Below, in pieces: positions 1-6,994 of a DNA stretch of 64,000 bases. This DNA comes from Anaeromyxobacter sp. Fw109-5. Lineage in GTDB: Bacteria > Myxococcota > Myxococcia > Myxococcales > Anaeromyxobacteraceae. The stretch covers positions 4,778,501 to 4,842,500 of the forward strand of contig NC_009675.1 in assembly GCF_000017505.1 (NCBI RefSeq), given 5' to 3'. The position numbers were made by a program, and so were the translations under genes. The notes under the pieces are model-generated. The model did no database searches. It saw nothing but the letters and a program-made list of their open reading frames with translations, and was not told the origin of the DNA. Within the stretch, counting starts at the first letter, position 1, and the number at the start of each line of letters is the position of its first letter.

Positions 1-214
1 ACCTCCGCCCCGCCGCGAGGCGTGTACGATCCATCCCGACCGCCTTCGGTGCAATGGAGCCGGGGTCGCCCGGATGCGGTCGCGCGAAGGTGTGCGACGA
101 AAAGTGTGCTCCCGGATCAGGGGAGTCGCCCGTGTCATGTTGCCCGGGAACCCACGTGGGAGCGCGGGCGCAACGCGCTCCTGATCAGGGGCCTGCCGCA
201 CGACCGAGCAGCGC

Positions 215-454
215 TCAGCCCGGCGGCAGCGCAGCCCCGTGGCGATGACCGGGCGCTGCCGCGCGGAGGTCGAGGCGCCGATCCCGGCTCGCGCAGCGAC
301 GGCTGCGCCCGACGACCCCCCGGCAGGGCGCGTTCAGGAGCTCGTCCGCCACGCGGAACGCCTCGCTCGCCGGGGCGACGAACCGATCGACCCGCCCGCA
401 CTGGCAGCAGCGGATCCGGAGGGTCACCGTGCCGTCGCTCGCGCTCTTCGCCAT
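215..454 (-). CDS. Small CxxC protein, function unknown
   Basis: Encodes 79 aa. The start is set by a GGAGG ribosome binding site six bases upstream of the ATG. The N-terminal half looks genuine: a CCQCGR segment near residues 16-21 (C-x-x-C, possibly half a zinc ribbon) followed by a predicted helix. The last 30 residues are Arg/Ala-rich and less convincing, so the gene may have decayed or shifted frame there. It is divergent from the PLP enzyme starting at 612. No family is recognised. The 214 bases to its left hold only an 8-bp hairpin (GGAGCGCG/CGCGCTCC, 159-181) without a T tract. Confidence 0.45.
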   Translation of the reverse strand: MAKSASDGTVTLRIRCCQCGRVDRFVAPASEAFRVADELLNAPCRGVVGRSRRCASRDRRLDLRAAAPGHRHGAALPPG

Positions 455-611
455 CTTCGGCCTCCGACGGCCACCTAAGCACGAGCCATGCCGCGCCCGA
501 CCCGTGCTCGCACGCCCGCTACGGCCTCCCGTGCCTCGCGCGGTTAGATCGCGCCGTCCCCGGCGCGCCGCGCAGGCCCCACTGCGCAGCGCCTTGACCC
601 GAGAGGTACGA

Positions 612-1805
612 ATGACCGAACGATCGAGCCTCCGCACGCGGGCCGTCGCGGGCGAGCCCGTGGACCCGACCTACCGCGCCATCGGGACCCCCGTCGTGCA
701 GGCCACGAGCTTCGTCGTGGAGCCCGGCGAGGTCGGGTTCTCCGCCGCCGACATGCAGGAGGAGCAGCCGTACTTCTACGGCCGGTGGGGGTCCCCCACG
801 GTCCGCGTGCTCGAGCAGCGCCTCGCCGACCTCGACGACGGCGAGGACGCGGTCTGCTTCGCGAGCGGGATGGCCGCGGCGTCGGGGCTGCTCCTGCACC
901 TGCTGCGCGCCGGCGATCACGCGATCGTGAGCGACGTCTGCTACGCGGGCGTGGCGGAGCTCTGCGCCGGCGCGCTCCGCCGGCTCGGCGTCGAGATCAC
1001 CTTCGCCGACCTCTCGGACCTCGAGGAGGTGCGCGGGGCGCTGCGCCCGGGCACGCGGCTCGTCTACGCCGAGACCCCGGTGAATCCGACGCTGCGCCTC
1101 GCCGACGTGGAGGCGCTCGCGGACCTCGCGCACCGCGCGGGCGCGGCGCTCGCCGTCGACTCGACCATCGCGACGCCGTTCGGGCTCCGGCCGCTCGCGC
1201 TCGGCGCCGACTACGTGCTCCACTCGCTCACCAAGTACGCGTGCGGGCACGGCGACGCCCTCGGCGGCGTGGTCGTCGGGCGGCGCGCGGCGATGGCGGC
1301 GCTCCGGCAGGACGCGCTCGTCCACCTGGGCGCGGCGATGAGCCCCTCCTCGGCGAGCCTCATCCTGCGCGGGCTGGTGACGCTCCCGCTGCGGATGCGC
1401 GCCCACGAGGAGGGGGCGCGCGCGGTGGCGGAGTTCCTGGAGCGGCACCCGCGCGTCCGGCGCGTGCTGTACCCCGGCCTCGCCTCTCACCCGCAGGCGG
1501 AGCTCGCGCGGCGGCAGCTCCAGAACGCCTCCGGCCTGCTCGCCTTCGTCGCGGACGGAGGCGACGCGCTCGCGCGCCGGCTCGCGGAGCGGCTTCGCCT
1601 GATCCTGTACGCCGTCTCCCTGGGCAAGCACCGCAGCCTCGTGTACTTCCTGCCGACCGAGGATCTCCTGCGGACCTCCTTCCCGCTCCAGGGCGACAAG
1701 GCGGCGCGCTTCCGTGCGGTCGCCGGGGAGGGGCTGTTCCGCCTCTCCGTCGGGCTCGAGGCGCCGGAGGAGATCGTGGCGGATCTCGAGCAGGCGCTCC
1801 GGTGA
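612..1805 (+). CDS. Cys/Met metabolism PLP-dependent enzyme
   Basis: Encodes 397 aa, the usual length of the trans-sulfuration family (cystathionine gamma-synthase, cystathionine gamma-lyase, methionine gamma-lyase, O-acetylhomoserine sulfhydrylase). Visible landmarks are the YFYGRWGSPT segment, the ETPVNPTLR loop, an AVDSTIATP stretch carrying the aspartate that pairs with the pyridine nitrogen, and the Schiff-base lysine K208 in SLTKY. It is cytosolic and acts on sulfur amino acids. The ATG at 612 has a GAGAGG site just upstream and begins where family homology begins; the frame stays open further upstream but without homology. No Met or Cys genes flank it, so the exact substrate cannot be assigned. 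Confidence 0.93.
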   Translation: MTERSSLRTRAVAGEPVDPTYRAIGTPVVQATSFVVEPGEVGFSAADMQEEQPYFYGRWGSPTVRVLEQRLADLDDGEDAVCFASGMAAASGLLLHLLRAGDHAIVSDVCYAGVAELCAGALRRLGVEITFADLSDLEEVRGALRPGTRLVYAETPVNPTLRLADVEALADLAHRAGAALAVDSTIATPFGLRPLALGADYVLHSLTKYACGHGDALGGVVVGRRAAMAALRQDALVHLGAAMSPSSASLILRGLVTLPLRMRAHEEGARAVAEFLERHPRVRRVLYPGLASHPQAELARRQLQNASGLLAFVADGGDALARRLAERLRLILYAVSLGKHRSLVYFLPTEDLLRTSFPLQGDKAARFRAVAGEGLFRLSVGLEAPEEIVADLEQALR

Positions 1806-1829
1806 CGATCCGGCGCGCCCGGCGGCGCC

Positions 1830-3293
1830 CTACGCCGGCGTCTCCGGCTGCTTCGCGTCGAGCACCTCCGCCTCCTCTGGGAGGGCGGGGCGGCCGTCGC
1901 GCTCGCCCGGCGGGGCGACGGGGCGCGTCTCGGGGGCGACGGCGGCGAGCTCCCGGAGCGTCGCGTTCAGCGGCGAGGCGCGCCGCTCGTCTTGGTCGGC
2001 GTGGATCAGCCGCTGGAGCTCCGGCCCGAGCCGGCGCTCCACCGCCGCGCGCACGTCCTCGGCCTGGGGCTCGCGGCGGAGCGCGTCGCGCAGGTCGCTC
2101 GCGCGGATGTCGTCGAGATCGCGACCCGGCACGTAGCCCACGTGCTGGGCGACGGCGGCGCGGACGAGCAGGCCCGCGCGCACCAGCGCCTCGAGGATCT
2201 CCTCGATCACGGGGGGCGGCACCTCCAGGAGCGCGGCCAGCTCGGGCGCCGAGCGCCGCGGCCCGCCGGCGAGGAAGTCGCGCGCGATCTGCGCGCCCGC
2301 GGCGACGGCGAGCGTCTCCTTCAGCGCCTGATCGGCGCGCTTCCCGCGCAGCCGCTGTCGCACGATCTGCTCGTTCTGGTGGCTCGCGGCGATCTCCGCT
2401 CCCACGAGCACGATGAGCCACGACACGTAGGACCACACGAGGAAGATCGGGAGCGCGCTGAGGACGGAGTAGAGGGCGTTGTACTTGGCGACGCCCATCT
2501 GGAGCTGCACGTGCAGCACCAGCGCGCCCTGCCAGCCCAGCGCCGCGACCGCGGCGCCGAGCAGCGCCGAGAACGGCCGGACGCGCACGTTCGGCAGGAT
2601 CGTGTACATCGCGAAGAGCGCGAGGCAGACGACCGCGACCGGCGTGAAGCCGAGCGCGAAGTCGATCGCGGGCCCGAGCCCGAGCCGCTCGCGCAGGAAC
2701 ACGATCACGCTCGAGCTCTGCGCCGCCGTGGAGATGGTCGCCGCCGCGAACACGAGGATGGGCGTGGTCACGAGCAGCGTGACGTAGTCGGTGATCTGGC
2801 GGAGGAACGGCCGCGTCGTCTTCGCCCCGAACACGTCGTTCAGCGCGACCTCGATGCTCGAGACGAGCGAGACGCTCGTGTACACCAGCACCACGAGCCC
2901 GAGCGCGCCGAGCCGCGACACGTCGGTCCGCTCCACGAACTCGAGGATCCGCTCGGTGGCCTGGTGCAGCGCCGGGTTCGCGCCGAAGGTGTCCGCGAGG
3001 TAGGGCCGGACGATCTCGCCGATGAAGGTGCGGTACGCGCCGAAGCCCTTCAGCACCGCGAAGGCGAAGGCGAGGAACGGCACGACGGAGAGGATGCTGT
3101 AGTAGGTGAGCGCGGCGGCGCGGACCGTCAGCCGGTTGTCGAGGAACCCCCGGACCGTGGAGTAGCCGAGCCGGCTCACGCGGAACAACGCGGCCTTCGC
3201 CCTCGGCAGCTCCGCCGGCCGGGCGTCCCAGATCCGCGCGGAGAAGAACGCGCGCAGGCGGTCGAGCGGGTGGTGCAGCGCGGTGGCGTTCAC
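1830..3293 (-). CDS. YihY/BrkB family inner membrane protein
   Basis: About 487 aa. The central part carries the YihY/UPF0761 hallmarks: an RAAALTYYSILSVVPF segment entering the first transmembrane helix, then roughly six membrane helices, and a conserved W-x-Y-V-S-W region near the sixth. The family was once called ribonuclease BN; its role is not established. A C-terminal cytosolic extension of about 180 residues includes a winged-helix-like stretch (ELAALLEVPPPVIEEILEAL) seen in many YihY proteins. The start is uncertain: I chose the GTG at 3293 because the frame further upstream runs into the divergent stress-protein gene and reads as low-complexity Arg/Ala. Confidence 0.88.
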   Translation of the reverse strand: MNATALHHPLDRLRAFFSARIWDARPAELPRAKAALFRVSRLGYSTVRGFLDNRLTVRAAALTYYSILSVVPFLAFAFAVLKGFGAYRTFIGEIVRPYLADTFGANPALHQATERILEFVERTDVSRLGALGLVVLVYTSVSLVSSIEVALNDVFGAKTTRPFLRQITDYVTLLVTTPILVFAAATISTAAQSSSVIVFLRERLGLGPAIDFALGFTPVAVVCLALFAMYTILPNVRVRPFSALLGAAVAALGWQGALVLHVQLQMGVAKYNALYSVLSALPIFLVWSYVSWLIVLVGAEIAASHQNEQIVRQRLRGKRADQALKETLAVAAGAQIARDFLAGGPRRSAPELAALLEVPPPVIEEILEALVRAGLLVRAAVAQHVGYVPGRDLDDIRASDLRDALRREPQAEDVRAAVERRLGPELQRLIHADQDERRASPLNATLRELAAVAPETRPVAPPGERDGRPALPEEAEVLDAKQPETPA

Positions 3294-3480
3294 GTCTTCG
3301 AAGATCCATCCCGTGGGGCGAAGCGGCGAGCGCGGCCCCCCGAGGGCGCGGCGTCCGTGCCGCGGGGCGCCCGGAGGACGGGCGCTCGGACGCCGCCGCC
3401 ATACCCTTCTTTCGCCGCCGGCCCGGCGTCCCGCCGCCGCCCGGCGGCGGGAAGATCGCCCGGGGGAAGCGAGGGAAGCC

Positions 3481-3918
3481 ATGGCCATCTTCAAGCACGT
3501 CCTCGCGGCGACGGACTTCAGCGAGACGTCGGGCCGCGCGCTCGAGACGGCGGTCGCGATCGCGCGCGAGGCCGGCGCCGAGCTGAGCGTCGTGCACGTC
3601 TGCGAGATCCCGCCGTACACCGACTTCGCCTCGCCGGTGGATCTGGTGACGCCGATCACCGACGTCGCAGAGACGAAGCTCGAGCAGCTGCTCTCCTCGA
3701 TCCGCGACGTCTGCCCGGCGGCGAAGGGCTACGTCAGGGTCGGCGCGCCCTGGGAACAGCTCCTCGCCACCGCCGCGGAGCGCGGCGCGGACCTCGTCGT
3801 GGTCGGCACCCACGGACGGCGCGGGTTCGCGCACGCCATGATGGGCAGCGTCGCCGAGCGCGTCGTGCGCCTTTCCCCGGTCCCGGTGCTGACGGTGCGG
3901 TCCCGGATCCCGGGGTGA
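3481..3918 (+). CDS. Universal stress protein (UspA family)
   Basis: Encodes 145 aa, one complete Usp domain. It starts MAIFKHVLAATDFSE, the canonical first beta strand and D-F-S motif, and ends with the ATP-binding signature G-x2-G-x9-G-S (GTHGRRGF...MGSVAERV) and a terminal PVPVLTVR strand. A GAGGGAAG ribosome binding site lies a few bases before the ATG. Usp proteins of this ATP-binding class are cytosolic dimers that help survival under starvation or respiratory stress. The gene stands alone, divergent from the YihY gene and tail to tail with the small gene ending at 3929. Confidence 0.93.
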   Translation: MAIFKHVLAATDFSETSGRALETAVAIAREAGAELSVVHVCEIPPYTDFASPVDLVTPITDVAETKLEQLLSSIRDVCPAAKGYVRVGAPWEQLLATAAERGADLVVVGTHGRRGFAHAMMGSVAERVVRLSPVPVLTVRSRIPG

Positions 3919-3928
3919 GGCGGATCGG

Positions 3929-4138
3929 CTAGAGCGCGTCGCTCGCGGCCGCGTCCGCGAGGGGTTTCGCCGGCGCGGCGGCGGGGCGACGCCGCTCGCG
4001 CAGGAGCGTGCTGCAGTCGGGGCAGTTCACCCGGCTGCGGATGGTCCAGTGCGCGGTCGGATCGTCCACTCCGCACAGGATCTGGCGAAGCTCGCGGTCG
4101 TAGTAGTGGATGGTCTTGTTTCGTTCCTGCTGCTCCAT
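3929..4138 (-). CDS. Small Cys-containing protein, unknown
   Basis: Encodes 69 aa, beginning MEQQERNKTIHYYDREL after a good AGGAG site (ATG at 4138). It has a C-x2-C pair (NCPDCST) and one earlier cysteine (ILCGV), suggesting partial metal binding, then a basic Arg-rich stretch and an Ala/Pro tail. The segment from HYYDRELRQILCGV to HWTIRSRVNCPDC looks conserved in style and has strongly G/C-biased third positions. No family is recognised. It converges on the stress-protein gene with a 10-base gap. Confidence 0.65.
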   Translation of the reverse strand: MEQQERNKTIHYYDRELRQILCGVDDPTAHWTIRSRVNCPDCSTLLRERRRPAAAPAKPLADAAASDAL

Positions 4139-4338
4139 TGAGTCTCCTGACGCCGGCCGGAGGAGGGGACGACCGCCCCACCATCGGGCCCGGCTACGAG
4201 GGGTTGTAATGCGCGGCGCCGTGCTCTGCAGGCGGCGTGCGGGTGCGTGCGCGCTCGCGGTCCGCTCGTCCCGGCCGGAGCGTCGAGGCGGGGCCCGGCG
4301 ACGTGGCATCGTGGGTCCCCCCTCACGGAGGAGATTCC

Positions 4339-5121
4339 ATGGACGCCCCCACGCTCACGAAGCACCTGGAGAAGCACCTCCGCGTCGCCACCTTCCCCGT
4401 CGGCGTGCGGACGCTCGCTCCGGGCGAGCCGTTGCCGGCGAAGGCGAAGCGGCCGTCGAGGGACCTCGGGGGGCCGGTGGCGATCTGCCAGGGCGTCGCG
4501 CTCGCGCGCCGTTACGGGTGGACGCTCGCCTTCACGGGCGAGGATCTCGCCTGCCCCATCGCCAAGGCGGCCTTCGGGTTCGAGGACCGCATCCCCTACT
4601 ACGAGCGGGGATCGCTCGCGGAGGGGATGTACGCGGCCTGCCAGGAGGCCGGCGCCGCGTTCGAGGCGGCGCTGCCGCGCCTGGAGCGCGGCGCGATCTC
4701 CGCGATCGCCGTCGGCCCGCTCGAGCGGGTGAGCTTCGAGCCGGAGACGGTGGTCGTCTACGGCAACTCGGCGCAGGTGCTCCGCCTCGTGAACGCCTCC
4801 CTCTACGCGAAGGGCGGCAGCTTCACGGCCCAGTTCACGGGGCGTGGCGACTGCGCCGACATCGTCATCCGCACGCGCCAGGCGCAGGCGCCGCAGCTCG
4901 TCCTGCCCTGCTACGGCGACCGCCTCTTCGGCCTCGCCGCGGACGACGAGCTCGCGTTCACGTTCCCCTTCGCGATGGCGGACGAGATCGTCGCGGGCCT
5001 GGAGGGGACGAGCAAGGGCGGGATCCGCTACCCCGTCCCGGTCTTCGCGTTGCGGACGCAGCCCGCCTTCCCGCCGAGCTACGTCGAGCTCGAGCGACGC
5101 TGGCGGGCCGGCGAGGAGTAG
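4339..5121 (+). CDS. DUF169 family protein
   Basis: Encodes 260 aa covering a full DUF169 domain. Recognisable parts are the opening LEKHLRVATFPVGV segment, the CQGVALARRYG block, the DLACPIAKAAFG block with its conserved cysteine, and the late YGDRLFG and GGIRYPVPVF segments. DUF169 proteins are cytosolic and common in anaerobes; their biochemical role is not established. The start is well set by GGAGGAG eight bases before the ATG. It converges with the acyltransferase gene, the stops being 20 bases apart. The 200-base leader has no recognised regulatory element. Confidence 0.9.
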   Translation: MDAPTLTKHLEKHLRVATFPVGVRTLAPGEPLPAKAKRPSRDLGGPVAICQGVALARRYGWTLAFTGEDLACPIAKAAFGFEDRIPYYERGSLAEGMYAACQEAGAAFEAALPRLERGAISAIAVGPLERVSFEPETVVVYGNSAQVLRLVNASLYAKGGSFTAQFTGRGDCADIVIRTRQAQAPQLVLPCYGDRLFGLAADDELAFTFPFAMADEIVAGLEGTSKGGIRYPVPVFALRTQPAFPPSYVELERRWRAGEE

Positions 5122-5124
5122 CGC

Positions 5125-5161
5125 GGCTCGAGCGCCGGGATCACCCTGCCTGGCGCGAGCC
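5125..5161. terminator. Possible bidirectional hairpin between convergent genes
   Basis: GGCTC-GA-GCGCC (5125-5136) can pair with GGCGC-GAGCC (5152-5161), giving two 5-bp stems with a two-base bulge, just after the DUF169 stop and over the last codons of the acyltransferase gene. There is no T tract, so it may only stabilise 3' ends. Confidence 0.3.
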
Positions 5162-6121
5162 CGTCGGGAGCTCCCGCCGCTCGTCCGGCGCCGCCGCCTG
5201 CGCGGGGTCGGGCCGCGTCTTCCAGCGCTGGTGCATCCAGACCCACTCGGCGGGGTGACGCCGGATCGCCTGCTCCTGCACGGCGGCGCACGCCGCGGTC
5301 ACCCGGAGGACCTCGGCCTCGCGGTCCGGCGCCGTGGCGTCGGCGGGGATCTCGACGACCTCGAGGCGGTGACCGTCCCGGGGGCCCGGCCCGCGGCGCG
5401 AGCAGGTCACGACGAGGAGCGTCGCGCCGAACCGCAGCGCGAGGTCGGCGGGCGCCCGCGGCGTCGCGGCGAGCCGGCCGAAGAACGGCACGAACACGCT
5501 CTGCACGTCGCGGATGTCCTGATCGATGAGGATGCCGAGCGCGCCGCCCTGGCGGAAGAGCTTCAGCATGTTGCGGCCGGTGGCCGGGTCGTCGCGCCAG
5601 AAGGTGCCGACGCCGCTGTCGGCGCGGAACCGCTCCGCCAGCGCGTCGAGGCTGGGGTGCCAGCTGCGCTTCGCGATCGCGGCGTTCGGCTGGACGTAGC
5701 GGGACAGCCGGGAGGTGAGCTCCCAGTTCCCGATGTGCCCGAGCACGAAGATGATCCCCTTCTTCCGCGCCCACGCCCGCTCGACCGTCGCGACGGCCTC
5801 CGCGGGCGCCTCGACGTACTCGTCCAGGCGATGGGCCCACTGGCGCATCGTGATCGCCTCGCCGGCCACGCGGCCCAGGTTGACGAGGCTCTCGCGCGCG
5901 ATCGCGTCCCGCTCGGCGTCGCTCTTCTCCGGGAACGCCACGGCGAGGCTCGCGCGCATGTCGCGGCGCAGCGCCGGCGAGAGGAACCACCCGAGCCGCC
6001 CGAGGAGCGCGCCGAGCGCGAACGCCAGGCCCGGCGGCAGCGCCATGAGCGCTCGCACCGCGGCCCGGATCACCGCCGCGCGCGCGGCGCGCCGCGTTCG
6101 CTTCCAGCTCGCTCCGCCCAT
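5141..6121 (-). CDS. Lipid A biosynthesis (LpxL/HtrB-type) acyltransferase
   Basis: Encodes 326 aa, typical of the HtrB/LpxL/LpxM family that adds secondary acyl chains to lipid A precursors at the inner membrane. The catalytic H-x4-E motif is visible as H129-IGNW-E134. An N-terminal hydrophobic segment (ALPPGLAFALGALLGRLG) fits the membrane anchor. A GILIDQDI block followed by VPFFG matches the acceptor-site region of the family. The start codon overlaps the stop of the upstream 79-aa gene as TGATG, indicating translational coupling. No other lipid A genes flank it, so the exact acyl step is undetermined. Confidence 0.93.
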   Translation of the reverse strand: MGGASWKRTRRAARAAVIRAAVRALMALPPGLAFALGALLGRLGWFLSPALRRDMRASLAVAFPEKSDAERDAIARESLVNLGRVAGEAITMRQWAHRLDEYVEAPAEAVATVERAWARKKGIIFVLGHIGNWELTSRLSRYVQPNAAIAKRSWHPSLDALAERFRADSGVGTFWRDDPATGRNMLKLFRQGGALGILIDQDIRDVQSVFVPFFGRLAATPRAPADLALRFGATLLVVTCSRRGPGPRDGHRLEVVEIPADATAPDREAEVLRVTAACAAVQEQAIRRHPAEWVWMHQRWKTRPDPAQAAAPDERRELPTGSRQAG

Positions 6122-6360
6122 CACCCCGCCCGGCGCGAGAGGTTCTCCGCCGCCTCGAGCAGGCCCCGCAGCTCGGGCGTCGGCTCGCGGGAGCGATCGC
6201 CGTGACGGATGGCGCGCCGCAGGCGGCTCACCGCCTGTGCGAACTCCACGTCGGCGTGCCCACGCGAGACGAGCAGCTCCTCCAGCTTGCGGATCCGGCC
6301 TTTGAGCTCCTTGAAGTTCTCGTTCACGCGGTCCTCCCTCGCCACCCGGTCCAAAGCCAT
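6121..6360 (-). CDS. Small coiled-coil protein coupled to the acyltransferase
   Basis: Encodes 79 aa. The ATG at 6360 begins a hydrophilic, almost entirely helical protein: heptad-like NENFKELKGRIRKLEELL, then AVSRLRRAIRH and LRGLLEAAENLSRRAG. It has no cysteine, signal peptide or membrane segment. The stop overlaps the acyltransferase start, so the two form an operon. No family is recognised; a cytosolic oligomerising or partner role is a guess from the coiled-coil pattern. The frame extends upstream to 6513 but that part is Arg/Pro-rich and not convincing. Confidence 0.68.
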   Translation of the reverse strand: MALDRVAREDRVNENFKELKGRIRKLEELLVSRGHADVEFAQAVSRLRRAIRHGDRSREPTPELRGLLEAAENLSRRAG

Positions 6361-6691
6361 CCGATAGCCCACCTCTGCCCCACTGCGGGGACCAGAGCTC
6401 GTCTTCAGCCGCGCGGGGCGCACGCCGGCGCCGCGCGGGGCGTCGCCCGCGCGAGCGGACAGGAGGCGTACGGAAGGCCGAGCGGGTGGGCGCTCGCTCG
6501 TCCCGGTCGCCACGCCCGGTCCCGGCGACGCCGGATCCTTTTACGCCCGGAGTGCTCCGCTGGGAAGCCCCCGCAGCGCGTCAGCCTGGCCCCGGGCCGG
6601 CCGGAATTCACGGTTCGTCATGACACCAGCGGCGCGGCCGACCGCCATGGGGCGAGCTTCGGGGCGCGTTCGCGGTTATGCTCGACATCTC
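6361..6691. other. Intergenic region between divergent small genes
   Basis: These 331 bases separate two divergent small genes. Open frames here are Arg/Pro/Gly-rich shadows. Only one A/T-rich patch stands out (ATCCTTTTA near 6535). I see no clear promoter hexamers, repeat or RNA gene. Confidence 0.5.
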
Positions 6692-6889
6692 ATGGCCGCC
6701 GCGCGCTTCACCCGGTCCGTTCGCGGGCACCTCGTCGCGATCGAGCGGGTCGACACTCGCCTGTGGCGCGTCACCGTCGACGGGCACCTGCTCGCGAGCT
6801 TCTGCTCCGAGAGCCGTGCCCGCGCGGCGGGGACCGCGGAGGCGCGGCGCCTCGAGCTGGTCGCGAACGAGGGGCGCCACCGGCGCTGA
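6692..6889 (+). CDS. Small basic protein, unknown
   Basis: Encodes 65 aa from the ATG at 6692; in-frame starts also exist upstream to 6620. The sequence GHLVAIERVDTRLWRVTVDGHLLASF reads as alternating beta strands followed by a helix rich in Arg and Ala, so it could be a compact beta-beta-alpha domain. There is no cysteine pair, signal peptide or membrane segment. It is followed 43 bases later by a strong hairpin. No family is recognised; third-position G/C bias is consistent with coding but its length limits certainty. Confidence 0.5.
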   Translation: MAAARFTRSVRGHLVAIERVDTRLWRVTVDGHLLASFCSESRARAAGTAEARRLELVANEGRHRR

Positions 6890-6932
6890 CGGCCGGGCCC
6901 CTCCCTCGCCGGATGGCTCCCCTCGACGCAGA

Positions 6933-6959
6933 GGAGCCCCGCCGGGCAGGCGGGGCTCC
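6933..6959. terminator. Strong hairpin between convergent genes
   Basis: A perfect 11-bp stem, GGAGCCCCGCC/GGCGGGGCTCC, closes a five-base loop between the 65-aa gene (stop 6889) and the end of the biotin carboxylase gene (6995). It is symmetric and could end transcripts from both sides, but neither side has a T tract. Confidence 0.5.
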
Positions 6960-6994
6960 CTCGGACGGCCTCGGGGGGCCCTCGTCGCCCGCCG

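Noticed and set aside
159-181. Hairpin GGAGCGCG/CGCGCTCC near the left edge as a terminator
   Set aside because: There is no T tract on either strand and the gene it might serve is itself uncertain.
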